A DNA stretch of 64,000 nucleotides from Pegea sp. RAD2-039 (lineage: Eukaryota > Chordata > Thaliacea > Salpida > Salpidae): the NCBI GenBank assembly GCA_034620365.1, contig JAQGEQ010000231.1, forward strand, positions 1-64,000, written 5' to 3'. How positions within the stretch are numbered: position 1 is the stretch's first letter; each line of letters opens with the position of its first letter. This document shows, piece by piece, positions 1 to 10,541 of the stretch. The notes beneath the pieces are model-generated. The model was not told the origin of the DNA. It saw nothing but the letters and a program-made list of their open reading frames with translations, and did no database searches. The position numbers and the translations under genes are program-made.

Positions 1-2000
1 AAACGTTAAAACACGTTTAAAAACGTTTAAAGCTAAAAAAGTTAGAAAAAGATGGAAAAAGTTTCCACTCGGTGTAGAAAGTTTAAAAAGTTAAAAATCG
101 TTATGGAACGTTTAAAAACGTTAAAGTTTGAAAAAGCTCCTACCAGGTGTATAAAGTTTGAAAAAGTTAAAAACGTTAAAACACGTTCAAAAACGTTGTA
201 GTTAGAAAAAGTTTGAAAAACTTCCCACTAAGTGTAGAAAGTTTGAAAAAATTATAAAACGTTAAAATACGTTTAAAAACGTTATAGTTTGAAAAAGTTT
301 TAAAAAGTTCCCACCAGGTGTACAAAGTTTAGAAAAGTTTGACAACGTTAAAAACGTTAAAACACGTTTTAAAACGTTTAAAGCTAAAAAAGTTAGAAAA
401 AGTTGGAAAAAGTTTCCACTCGGTGTAGAAAGTTTAAAAAGTTAAAAATCGTTATGGAACGTTTAAAAACGTTAAAGTTTGAAAAAGCTCCTACCAGGTG
501 TATAAAGTTTGAAAAAGTTAAAAACGTTAAAACACGTTCAAAAACGTTGTAGTTAGAAAAAGCTTGAAAAACTTCCCACTAAGTGTACAAAGTTTGAAAA
601 AATTATAAAACGTTAAAATACGTTTAAAAACGTTATAGTTTGAAAAAGTTTTTAAAAGTTCCCACCAGGTGTACAAAGTTTAGAAAAGTTTGACAACGTT
701 AAAAACGTTAAAACAGGTTTAAAAACGTTTAAAGTTCAAAAAGTTAGAAAAAGTTGGAAAAAGTTTCCACTTGGTGTGCAAAGTTTGAAAAAGTTAAAAA
801 TCGTTAAAACACGTTTAAAAACGTTATAGTTAGAAAAAGTTGGAAAAAGTTCCCACTAAGTGTACAAAGTTTAGAAAAGTTTGACAACGTTAAAAACGTT
901 CAAACAGGTTTAAAAACGTTTAAAGTTCAAAAAGTTAGAAAAAGTTGGAAAAAGTTTCCACTCGGTGTAGAAAGTTTAAAAAGTTAAAAATCGTTATGAA
1001 ACGTTTAAAAACGTTAAAGTTTGAAAAAGCTCCTACCAGGTGTATAATGTTTGAAAAAGTTAAAAACGTTAAAACACGTTCAAAAACGTTGTAGTTAGAA
1101 AAAGTTTGAAAAACTTCTCACTAAGTGTACAAAGTTTGAAAAAATTATAAGACGTTAAAACACGTTTAAAAACGTTTAAAGTTAAAAAAGTTAGAAAAAG
1201 TTAGAAAAAGTTGGAAAAAGTTTCCACTTGGTGTGCAAAGTTTGAAAAAGTTAAAAATCGTTAAAACTCGTTTAAAAACGTTATAGTTTGAAAAAGTTTT
1301 AAAAAGTTCCCACCAGGTGTACAAAGTTTAGAAAAGTTTGACAACGTTAAAAACGTTCAAACAGGTTTAAAAACGTTTAAGTTTGATAAAGTTAAGAAAA
1401 GTTTGAAAAAGTTCCCACTAAGTGTAAAAAATTTGAAAAAATTAAAAAACGTTAAAACTCGTTTAAAAACGTTCTAGTGTGAAAATGTTTTAAAAAGTTC
1501 TTACCAGGTGTACAAAGTTTAGAAAAGTTTGAAAAACGTTAAAACTCGTTTAAAAACGTTTTACCTTAAAGTAGTTTTAAAAAGTTCCCATCAGGTGTAC
1601 AAAGTTTAGAAAAGTGTGAAAAAGTTTGACAACGTTAAAAACGTTCAAACAGGTTTAAAAACGTTTAAGTTTGAAAATTTTAAATGATTTAAAAAAACGT
1701 TAAAACTCACTAAAAACGTTTAAGTTTGAAAAAGTTCGAAAAAGTTCTCAACAGGTGTACAAAGTTTAGAAATGTTTGACAAAGTTAAAAACGTTAAAGC
1801 ACGTTCAAAAACGTTTTAGTTAGAAGTTTCAACCATCTGTACTAAGTTTAAAAAAGTATTAAAAATTTAAAATTAACGTTGAAACTAGTGTAAAAACGTT
1901 TAAGTTTGACAAGTTAGAAAAAGTTTAAAAAAGTTGTAACCAGCTGTAAAAAGTTTGAAAAAGTTTAAACACGTTTAAACTCGTTTGGAAACGTTTAAGT
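1..2000. repeat. rDNA intergenic spacer tandem repeats
   Basis: AT-rich tandem repeat array. Short blocks such as AAAACGTTAAAACACG alternate with CCACCAGGTGTACAAAG-type blocks about 75-105 bp apart. Four block variants (CACTCGGTGTAG, TACCAGGTGTATA, CACTAAGTGTA, CACCAGGTGTACA) recur in the same order at about 64/139/224/309 and 414/489/575/660, giving a higher-order period near 350 bp. Order and spacing loosen after about 1400. Its place upstream of the 18S gene makes it rDNA intergenic spacer subrepeats. It probably starts before the window. Confidence 0.85.
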
Positions 2001-2022
2001 TTGATAAAAACGTCCCGTATGG

Positions 2023-2200
2023 CTCTTGAGCTGGGAAGTGATGTTCTAGGTGACTTGCTCGCGCAGTCACTTGGGAGCTGCAATAGGAGCCGATATACGA
2101 GAAGCTCGATTGTGGCTGGTTTAGACCGTAGAACTCTTGAGCTGGGAAGCGGTTCTCTAGGTGACTTGCAGAGTTACTTGGGGACTGCAGGAAGAGTTCG
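2023..2200. repeat. GC-rich 111-bp tandem pair in the spacer
   Basis: Two diverged copies of a GC-rich unit lie at 2023 and 2134, 111 bp apart. Both share CTCTTGAGCTGGGAAG, CTAGGTGACTTGC and a CTTGGG/CTTGGGGACTGCA segment. Composition is clearly unlike the surrounding AT-rich array. Duplicated GC-rich modules in the spacer resemble the spacer promoters or enhancers known from other animals, but I see no promoter consensus in them. A 77-residue open frame across the block (2001-2234) looks incidental. Confidence 0.7.
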
Positions 2201-2310
2201 GTTAAGTGGAGCTTTGAGATCCGGTGGGACTTGAAGTGATGAAACTTGGTCTAGTCTGGGTTGGTTGAGCTAGAGTTGAGAGAAAGGAGAAGGATGAGAA
2301 GAGGGAAGAG

Positions 2311-2356
2311 TTGGATGTGGGAGAGAGTAGGTGCGCCTGCTCTCTCCAACATCCAA
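2311..2356. other. 21-bp hairpin in the rDNA spacer
   Basis: Arms at 2311-2331 and 2336-2356 pair over 21 positions around a 4-nt loop (TGCG), with one mismatch and one G-U wobble. The arm begins TTGGATGTGGGAGAGAG. It sits just 3' of the GC-rich tandem pair. It could be a Pol I pause or termination structure, or a folded spacer transcript element. Confidence 0.7.
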
Positions 2357-2390
2357 AGTTGTGAGATTTTTTGGAGTTGAAGTTTTATGG

Positions 2391-2431
2391 TGATCGACAC
2401 TGACCTTCATAGGTTAGTGTTGATCTTTTTT
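2391..2431 (+). other. Second hairpin followed by a T tract
   Basis: TGATCGACACTGACC (2391-2405) and GGTTAGTGTTGATC (2412-2425) pair with G-U wobbles across a 6-nt loop and run into a T6 tract. Stem-loop plus T run looks like a simple terminator, but such a mechanism is not established for animal rDNA. Treat it as a structural feature only. Confidence 0.55.
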
Positions 2432-2879
2432 GCTAAAATTTTTTTCTAAAGTTGATCGTTATGAGAATACGAGTTGAAAGCTGTCGGAATCACTTTCCTA
2501 GTCCCTTTATTTCTCGAGATATGACGAAAAACCCGATTAAAAGTGAGTTTTCCAGCTTTTAAAGTGCTATAAGTCGTTTGTTTTACTTGTTATTCATATC
2601 AACTAGAATGACAAAGATAAGAAGTGGAATTTTACAATGTTATAAAATGCTTCAAGTTAGTTTGAATGAAATAATTAAAGTTTTAATAAAGTTTCTAACA
2701 AAAGTCCAAAATAGTTCATGTTTTTTCGACGATTGTGACGTCACAAAGTTGTATTTTTCAAAGTTGGTTTGAAAAATTGCGAAACTTTAAATTTTTTGCT
2801 AAATATTCGACAAAGATTTTTTTTCCAAAATCCCTAATTTTCCTTTTTTTAACAATTTTTTTCAACATGTTCAGCGCAA

Positions 2880-3750
2880 AAATATAAGATGTTTGACGTT
2901 GGTTCCATCGAAATTGGATAATTATAAAAAAAGTTATTAGCGAAAAACCGAAATTTTCGTAATTTTTTGCAGTTTTCAGGTATAAATATTCATTTTCCTA
3001 ATTTCTAACTACGCTAGAAGTGTTTAGAATGTTCGAAGAATGCAAACAAAATTCGATTGGAAATTCAACAAATTTTATTACTAATTTTAGAGAAATTTTG
3101 GGTCAACGAATATACACTCATATAGTTAGACAAAAATGTTCGCCAAAAAATTAAAAATTTTGTTAAGTGGAAAAGTCTAAGATCTGCGACCCTGGTTTCG
3201 CTCTGATTGGACCATTTTTTAAATAGTTATTAGCAAAAAACTGCATTTTTTGCGATTTTTTTTCCATTTTTCAGGTATAAATTTTTTTTCTTTTTAATTT
3301 TCAACGCCGCAGTCATCTTTAGAATACTCATATTATGGAAACCAACTTATTTTCAAAACTTTAGAAGCGTTATTTTAGCCTAGGGAAGTTTTCAAAAAAG
3401 TTTTGAATTGCTCCCACTTTTTCGAATTTTCGCCAACAATTATTCCCACAGTCCAAATTTTAAAAATTCTTCTAAAATCCTTAATGTTGGGTTTTTTTCA
3501 AATCTCTTTTTTCTAGCGTGTTAAGCACATAAAAAGCAGATGTTTGACGTTGGATTCATAAAATTTCGATAATTTTTAAAAAAGTTATTTGCAAAAATAA
3601 AATTTTCATCGAGTTAAAAAAAAAATTTTATTTTTGAGTTTTGAGCAAAAGTTTTTTTATCGTATTCAGTGTAAAAAAAGACTTCGATTGACATTGGTTT
3701 CAGCGAAATCGAAAAATTCTTAAAAAAGTTATGGGGAAAAAACCGAAAAA
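2880..3750. repeat. Degenerate spacer repeat before the promoter
   Basis: Four diverged copies of a roughly 60-bp module start near 2888, 3181, 3539 and 3682. Each has a GATGTTTGACGTTGG-like head, a TTTC/ATCGAAAT segment and an AAAAAAGTTATTAGCGAAAAA-like tail. They are separated by very A/T-rich filler. This is a second, older spacer repeat family between the subrepeat array and the likely promoter. There is no coding potential. Confidence 0.6.
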
Positions 3751-3894
3751 AAAATTTATAATCAAATATTTGGGGTATAAAAAAAAATTAAAAAAAGAAG
3801 TTGATATTCGTGCTTGTCTCGTTGCGTAGAATAATCTAGAACTTTAAATTTTTCGAAAACTCCGTAATTTAAAAAAAAGGAAACGGCGAGTGGG

Positions 3895-3930
3895 TCTCTC
3901 CAGCCGAGAGAACCTATATAGGGAGAAGGT
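3895..3930 (+). promoter_or_regulatory. Likely RNA polymerase I core promoter
   Basis: TATATAGGGAGA at 3915-3926 fits the TATATANGRRRR core consensus I recall for Pol I start sites in arthropods. It sits about 335 bp upstream of the 18S 5' end. A short inverted repeat (GGTCTCTC, then GAGAGAACC) lies just upstream, and base composition shifts from AT-rich spacer to GC-richer ETS here. The start of transcription would be about 3921. The placement is inferred from motif and position. Confidence 0.55.
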
Positions 3931-4256
3931 GTTACTCGAGTAAAAATGCAATCGAAGCGAATGTTCAGATTGACGACTGAACTTGATAGGGCGGTCGGAT
4001 AGAAGTCTGGCCGCAAAGTTTGAGCTTGATTTGAGTAACTTTTTCTGATCGAAAGTGAGCAGACGTCTTGGTGGTTTATCGGGCCGAATTTGGTTTGGCA
4101 GGGGTCGAGCGCTCGGTGTCGGCGAAAATTTTTTGAACGTGGTCGAAGTCTCGATCGAAGACAAAGTGAAATCGGGTTGCGGACGGCTCTAGGCCGTGTT
4201 ATAGAGCGAAAGTGACGGGGAATCAGGGCGGTTCCTCGGAGAAATGGTTGGTAGAT
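3921..4256 (+). other. 5' external transcribed spacer (inferred)
   Basis: The segment between the putative Pol I start and the 18S 5' end. It is GC-richer than the upstream spacer and matches no protein family. At about 336 nt it would be a short ETS. Long open frames seen on the minus strand here (for example 3762-4295) are incidental to GC-rich rDNA. Confidence 0.5.
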
Positions 4257-5376
4257 ATCTGGTTGATCCTGCCAGTAGTCATATGCTTGTCTCAAAGATT
4301 AAGCCATGCAAGTGTAAGTACGAACTCTCGTATAGTGAAACTGCGAATGGCTCATTAAATCAGTTATGGTTCATTTGATCGTACGCTTTAATACATGGAT
4401 AACTGTGGCAAATCTAGAGCTAATACATGCATGAAGCGCCGACTTTTTGGAGGTGTGCATTTATCAGACCAAAACTGACCAGGCTTCGGCCTGTCTCGCT
4501 GGTGATTCTGGGTAACTTTGCGGATCGCACCGTCTTGCACCGGCGACAACTCTTTAAAGCAACTGCCCTATCAACTATCGTCGGTAGGGTATCCGCCTAC
4601 CGAGTTTGTAACGGGTGACGGGAAATCAGGGCTCTATTCCGGAGAGGAAGCCTGAGAAACGGCTACCACATCCAAGGAAGGCAGCAGGCGCGCAAATTAG
4701 CCATTCCCGACGCGGGGAGGTAGTGACGAAAAATGACAATACAGGCCTCGAACGAGGTCCTGTAATTGTAATGAGTACACTTTAAAAGCTTTATCGAGTA
4801 TCCATTGGAGGGCAAATCTGGTGCCAGCAGCCGCGGTAATTCCAGCTCCAAAAGTGTATATTTAAGTTGTTGCGGTTGAAAAGCTCGTAGTTGGATTTCG
4901 GGATCGGTCGTCTTGTCCGCGTATCGGCGCGCACTCGACGTGCCGTCCTATCGGTTCGGTTCTTCGTCGGTGCTCTTCACCGAGTGTCGGCGTGGTGCGA
5001 AGTGTTTACCTTGAAAAAATGTGTTCAAAGCAGGCGTGGCAGCCTGAATAATGTTGCATGGAATAATGGAATAGGACCTCGGTTCTATTTTGTTGGTTTT
5101 CGGAGCGCGAGGTAATGATTAAGAGGAACGGACGGGGGCATCCGTACTGTGCCGTTAGAGGTGAAATTCTTGGATAGGCGCAAGACGAACGACTGCGAAG
5201 GCATTTGTCAAGAATGTTTTCTTTAATCAAGAGCGAAAGTCAGAGGATCGAAGACGATCAGATACCGTCCTAGTTCTGACCTTAAACGATGCCGATGAGA
5301 CCTGCCCGACAGCTTCCGGGAAACCAAAGTCTTTGGGTTCCGGGGGAAGTATAGTTGCAAAGCTGAAACTTAAAGA

Positions 5377-5410
<34 letters not shown>

Positions 5411-5855
5411 GCGGCTTAATTTAACTCAACACGGGGAATCTCACCCGGCCCGGACACAGCGAGGATTGACAGATTGAGAGCTCTTTCTTGATTCTGTGGG
5501 TGGTGCTACATGGCCGTTCTTAGTTGGTGGAGCGATTTGTCTGGTTAAATCCGATAACGGACGAGACTCTTACTTGCTAAATAGTCGCTTCACCGCCAAT
5601 AGCGGCGAAGTCGGACTTCTTAGAGGGACTAATGGCGTTTAGCCACACGAGATTGAGCAATAACAGGTCTGTGATGCCCTTAGATGTTCGGGGCCGCACG
5701 CGCGCTACACTAACCGGATCATCGTTCTTTAAAAGTCCTGGTTCGAAAGAACTGGGTAATCCGTTGAGCCCCGGTCATGCTAGGGATAGGGACTAGCAAT
5801 TGTTTCCCTTGAACGAGGAACTGCCGGTAAGCGCGAGTCATCAGCTCGCGTTGAT

Positions 5856-5901
<46 letters not shown>

Positions 5902-5988
5902 AATGGTTTAGTGAGGTCTTCCGATTGGCCAGAGCGTAGTCGGCAACGACGGCGCTTTTGTCCGAAAAGACGATCGAACTTGATCATT

Positions 5989-6028
<40 letters not shown>

Positions 6029-6045
6029 ACTGCGGAAGGATCATT
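4257..6045 (+). rRNA. 18S ribosomal RNA
   Basis: Small-subunit rRNA, complete at about 1789 nt. The 5' end reads ATCTGGTTGATCCTGCCAG. Conserved landmarks include GTGCCAGCAGCCGCGGTAA (about 4820), TTGTACACACCGCCCGTCGC (about 5868-5890) and the 3' end GGATCATTA at 6045. No intron or insertion is visible in the conserved core. Variable regions are of normal length. Confidence 0.97.
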
Positions 6046-6347
6046 ATCGGTTTCGAGAGTGTGCGATCGCACTCTGCGAGTTGGCTCCGTGGCGACGCCC
6101 TTTGGGCACCGTCCTTGCGAGGATGGGGTCGGGAGGGTCGAGCTCTTGTATGAACCGTTGAGGTGGGTCGATCTTGCGGTCGGCCTGCAGCCAGTCGGGT
6201 GTAACAGGTTATAGTGACTTGAAGTATGGTCGATCGGGCTTTTGGTTTGGCTCCCCAGAGTTCGACCTCTGTAAGACCTGGTTCCTACGCCCGATTCAAT
6301 TCAAACGCTGATTTTCTCTTTGTTCGTTGTGTTGTGAAGTAAAAGCA
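6046..6347 (+). other. Internal transcribed spacer 1
   Basis: About 300 nt between the 18S 3' end and the 5.8S 5' end. GC-rich, no conserved coding content. It is removed from the pre-rRNA during processing. Confidence 0.85.
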
Positions 6348-6502
6348 GATCTCCTAGCAGTGGATCACTCGGTTCGAGCGTCGATGAAGGACGCAGCCAG
6401 CTGCGAGAAGTAATGTGAATTGCAGGACATCTTGAGAATCGATATTCTGAACGCAAATTGCGGCCTCGGGAGATCCCGTGGCCAAGTCCGCCTCAGGGTC
6501 CT
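6348..6502 (+). rRNA. 5.8S ribosomal RNA
   Basis: About 155 nt with typical animal landmarks: AGTGGATCACTCGG, CGTCGATGAAGGACGCAGC, AATGTGAATTGCAGGACA and GAACGCAAATTGCGGC. The ends are set from typical length and could shift by a few bases. It pairs with the 5' part of 28S in the large subunit. Confidence 0.93.
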
Positions 6503-6721
6503 TGGTTTTCGAATGACATGTTCATCATGTCCATTGCGGTCTTGGCTCTTCGTGTGGAGGGCCGTGCTGTTAAATATAGTCACCAGTCGACGCTTGCCAC
6601 CAGTCGGTCAGGGTCCGGCCAACCTCGAATTTCGGAGAAGGTCGGTGCTTGTCTGTCTGTTCGTGACGCTCAGGAAGACTGAGTTTATTGGCGCGGTTCA
6701 ACGTGGGTTGAACGTCACTTT
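6503..6721 (+). other. Internal transcribed spacer 2
   Basis: About 220 nt between 5.8S and 28S. No coding potential. The 3' edge is set by the conserved 28S start region. Confidence 0.8.
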
Positions 6722-7075
6722 TGGACCTGAGGTCGGGTGGGACGACCCGCTGATCTTAAGCATATCACTAAACGGAGGAAAAGAAACTAACGAAGATTCC
6801 CTCAGTAACCGTGAGTGAAGCGGGACAAGCCCAGCGCTGAATCCAAACGCTTTTGGAGTGTGCGGAAATGTAACGTACGGAAGCGTCCTGTACACCTTGG
6901 CCTCTGCCCACGTTCTTCTGATCGAGACCTTATCCCATAGCGGGTGTTAGGCCCTTGGCGGTGGCGGCTTTTGGTGTACTCGGGCATCTTCCCGGAGTCG
7001 GGTTGTTTGGAAATGCAGCCCAAAGCGGGTGGTAAACTCTATCTAAGGCTAAATACTGGCTCGAGACCGATAGCA

Positions 7076-7108
<33 letters not shown>

Positions 7109-7901
7109 TTGAAGAGAGAGTTAAAAAGTACGTGAAACCACTCAGAAGCAAACGGAGGGGCCCGTCGGGTCGCCACTCGCTTTCATGCGGTGCTGGTGTG
7201 ACGGTTTGGATGTGATCAGACTTTGCGTTGTGACTCCCTCTCGTGACACTGCTGCTGCTGCACTAGCGTGTGGTGAAGGCCACGACCGGCTTGTTGATGG
7301 TCGAAGGCTTGGCGCAAGGTAGCTCTGTTTCGATGGAGTGTTATAGGCGCTTAGTTGGAACCCGCCGATGGGCCGAGGAGATTCCATGTCTGCTCGCGAG
7401 AGCCGGCTTGCTGTCGCTCGTTGATCGTCGGTCCCTACAACTGCTCGCAGTGGCAACGGATTTGAAGGTCTTCCTGCGTTATGTCAGGCACGTTCGACGT
7501 CTGGGGTCTGCGGCTTCAGTCGGCCACCTCTCCGACCCGTCTTGAAACACGGACCAAGGAGTCTAACACGCGCGCGAGGCGCTGGGCAGTACGAAACCCA
7601 CGGGCAAAGTGAAGGCAAAAACGGGACAAGATCCGGCCTCTTCGGAGGTCGGCGCATCGTCGGCCGATCCATTCCGTCGCCACGGTTGGGTCGAGCGAAA
7701 GCGTGCTCGTTGGGACCCGAAAGATGGTGAACTATGCTTGAAGAGGTTGAAGCCAGAGGAAACTCTGGTGGAGGGCCGTAGCGGTTCTGACGTGCAGATC
7801 GATCGTCGAATTTGAGCATAGGGGCGAAAGACTAATCGAACCATCTAGTAGCTGGTTGATTCCGAAGTTTCTCTCAGGACAGCTGGCGCTCTGTCGCAGT
7901 T

Positions 7902-7935
<34 letters not shown>

Positions 7936-8170
7936 AACGAAACGACCTCAACCTATTCTCAAACTTTAAATTGGTAAGAAGCCGCACTCGCTTGATTGGA
8001 GTGTTGGCAGCGAATGCGAGTGCTGAGTGGGCCACTCTTGGTAAGCAGGACTGGCGATGCGGGATGAACCGAACATTCGATTAAGGCGTCCGATGCGGTG
8101 ACGTTCATGAGAGACCACAAAATGAGTTGGTTGATACAGACAGCAGGACGGTGGCCATTGAAGTTGGAAT

Positions 8171-8204
<34 letters not shown>

Positions 8205-9191
8205 TCAATCAGCCCTGAAAATGAATGACGCTCGAACGTCGAGCCTATACCGAACCGTCGTGACGGTGTGAAGCTTGGTTTTGGCAGTATGTTGGGATGA
8301 GTAGGAAGGCTGCGGCGGTCGGCACTGAAGCTTAAGGCGTGAGCCTGAGTGGAGCGACCGTCGGCGCAGATCTTGGTGGAAGTAGCAAATATTCAAATGA
8401 GAAATTTGAAGGCCGAAGTGGAGAAGGGTTCCATGTGAACAGCAGTTGAACATGGGTCAGTCGATCCTAAGGTATAGCCGAAGGGCGTTTTAAAGTGGGG
8501 CTGGTGTAAGCTGGGCACCCGTAAGCCGAAAGGGAATCTGGTTAACATTCCCGAACCTTGACACGGAGATAGGCAGTTTCGATTGAAGACTGCCAAGTGC
8601 GGTAACGCAAACGAACTCGAAGACGTCGACGCGGGCCCCGGGAAGAGTTCTCTTTTCTTGGTAAGGGTGCCAAGTCAGCCCTGGAATCGGTTCGCCCGGA
8701 GATAGGGACAAAGGCCCCGTAAAGCATAACGGCTCTTGTGGTGTCCGGTCCGCTCGCGTTGACCCATGAAAATCCGAGGGAAGCGGTGTTATATTCGTGC
8801 AAGATCGTACCCATATCCGCAGCAGGTCTCCAAGGTGAAAACCCTCTGGCCGATAGAACAATGTAGGTAAGGGAAGTCGGCAAACTGGATCCGTAACTTT
8901 GGGAAAAGGATTGGCTCTAAGGGCTAAGCCGGTCGGGCTATGGTGTGAAGCGCTCTAAGGAGCTGTCGTGGGACTGAGCGAAGAAGGGGGGGAAAGACTT
9001 CGGGGTTCGCCTTGGGGTGTGAGTTTGGACCCGCGATGGTACCATCGCGTCGACCGCTGTAGCTGCGCGCTCGATTTCGGTTAAGTGTTTCGGCCGGCGC
9101 CGAACAGCTAACTTAGAACTGGTACGGACCTAGGGAATCCGACTGTTTAATTAAAACAAAGTTTTGCGATGGCCGTCACCTGGTGTTGACG

Positions 9192-9240
<49 letters not shown>

Positions 9241-9283
9241 ATAAGCGCGGGCTAACGGCGGGAGTAACTATGACTCTCTTAAG
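6722..9283 (+). rRNA. 28S ribosomal RNA, 3' truncated
   Basis: Large-subunit rRNA beginning with GACCTGAGGTCGGGTGGGACG, then CCGCTGATCTTAAGCATATC. Landmarks include AGTACCGTGAGGGAAAGTTG (about 7081) and CTTGAAACACGGACCAAGGA (about 7543). Only about 2560 nt are present. Identity runs through GGGAGTAACTATGACTCTCT and TAAG to 9283, where the universal sequence should continue GTAGCC but reads CTAAAC. The last third of 28S is absent, including the peptidyl-transferase domain V core and the sarcin-ricin loop. The break lies inside the R2 retrotransposon target site. This copy cannot give a functional 28S as it stands. Confidence 0.95.
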
Positions 9284-9375
9284 CTAAACTTGAGCTGTAC
9301 AAAGTTTGAAAAAGTTTCAACCAACTGTATAAAGTTTGAAAAAGTTTCAACCAGCTCTACAAAGATTTGATGATT
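9284..9375. repeat. Spacer-type repeat fragment at the 28S break
   Basis: About 90 bp made of two and a half copies of a roughly 30-bp unit (TGTACAAAGTTTGAAAAAG plus TTTCAACCA). It closely resembles the spacer array near 1830-1970, which has GTTTCAACCATCTGTAC and CAGCTGTAAAAAGTTTG. It directly joins truncated 28S to the remnant of RMC1. Confidence 0.7.
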
Positions 9376-9474
9376 TAATAGAAGATAAGTTTCGAAACTA
9401 AACGAACTTGTTGATGAGATAAAAATCAAGTTTACAATCTTCTATAGAGGATTGTTTGGGATGCCAGATTATTC

Positions 9475-10541
9475 CTATGTATTTTTTATCATATCTAAAC
9501 TTAAAGAGAAAGATTTAAAAAGAAAAAAAAAGAAGTTGATAACTGACAAGCAAAAAACAATCACATCTCTTTTTTGTAACTTCTTATCTCGCATTGAATG
9601 ATTTTCAACTTCTAATTTGGACATTTTGTATAAATTTCTATCCTGAAATGAAATTGATCACCAAAAGTTAGTTTGGGAACAAAAAAAGTAAGATAAAAAT
9701 TCACCTTAAATTGAAAAGGAACAATAAAAGTTGAAGAAGATGAGGAGGTAGAAACAATCACAATATGAGATTGAGCCTGAAAACAAACAGGTGATCAAAT
9801 ATTTGAACTTTTGTGTTTCCAGCTATTCACCAAATATAAAGACCAGGAAATCGAGCAGGGAAAATGCTTAAACATCTTCAAGATCCGTTTTTCAGGTTTT
9901 AATTATCAATAGATCAAATATTAGTTGGTTTTAATAAACGAAATGCTGCCAACTCAACACCGGATACACTTCCAGACCTTGCTTAGTGACAAAAACAATT
10001 TCATTGGCCGACAACCAGTAAAAATTCAAGATTTGATTTGAACGACCCTAAAATATCAAAAAGATCAGAGTAAGCATCAATAAGATGAGACTCACTTTAC
10101 ACTTGTGACTGTAATCCAAAGACTCCATCTTGCCATTATGAAAATTTGCAAAATCCTGAAAAAGTCTGAAGTGAAGAAGATATATTGATGTGAACAAATA
10201 ACTTACGATGGAAGCATCACTTCTTTGCACACCAAGGATGCTATGATTTGGTGAAAACTTTATTGAAATGATGGAACCTTTATCTCGTAAACAAAAAGTT
10301 TTTTTTTGGTGCTGACTTGGTCCTGAAACTACAACACCAGTTTCACCAGATGATCTAACTGCAAATACCTTCAAAACCATCAAAAATATTGTCAAATATC
10401 TCTTTAAAAAACTAAATTTCAGACTGGTCTATGTGATTAAAGTACCTGACAGTTAGAATCATCAAAAAATATGTTTGTAACATCACCAGTTGGATTGAAT
10501 AAAACTGGATTCTCATTTAACTTCAAATAATAATCTTTCAT
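9475..10541 (-). CDS. RMC1: RMC1 (regulator of MON1-CCZ1), N-terminal exons only
   Basis: RMC1 (C18orf8/Mic-1) is the third subunit of the MON1-CCZ1 Rab7 exchange factor on late endosomes. Exons on the minus strand are 10541-10446 (MKDYYLKLNENPVLF...), 10368-10207 (VFAVRSSGETGVVVSGP), 10155-10096, 10047-9961 (NEIVFVTKQGLEVY), about 9896-9831 (PEKRILKMFK), 9776-9705 and 9642 onward. They follow the human order, and splice sites are canonical except for the 9961/9896 join, where no AG acceptor is visible. These exons cover roughly 210 of about 650 residues, the beta-propeller start. The final exon reads through to a stop near 9475, and rDNA lies 190 bp further on, so the helical C-terminal half is absent. 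A strong acceptor-like CTCTTTTAG lies 15 nt before the ATG. Confidence 0.82.

Noticed and set aside
1..2000. Possible CRISPR-like array
   Set aside because: Subrepeats are diverged and contiguous, without unique spacers, and this is an animal rDNA spacer.
2001..2234. 77-codon plus-strand frame
   Set aside because: It covers the GC-rich tandem module in the rDNA spacer. The repetition in the protein simply mirrors the DNA duplication.
3762..8883. Many open reading frames of 60-177 codons on both strands across the rDNA
   Set aside because: They overlap conserved 18S, 5.8S and 28S sequence and the GC-rich ETS/ITS. None has family motifs. Open frames are expected by chance in GC-richer rDNA.
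9961..10047. U12-type intron in RMC1 suggested by GTATCCGG near the exon 4 end
   Set aside because: The 5' site departs from RTATCCTTT, and no matching branch site or AC/AG end was found. The missing join is better left unexplained.
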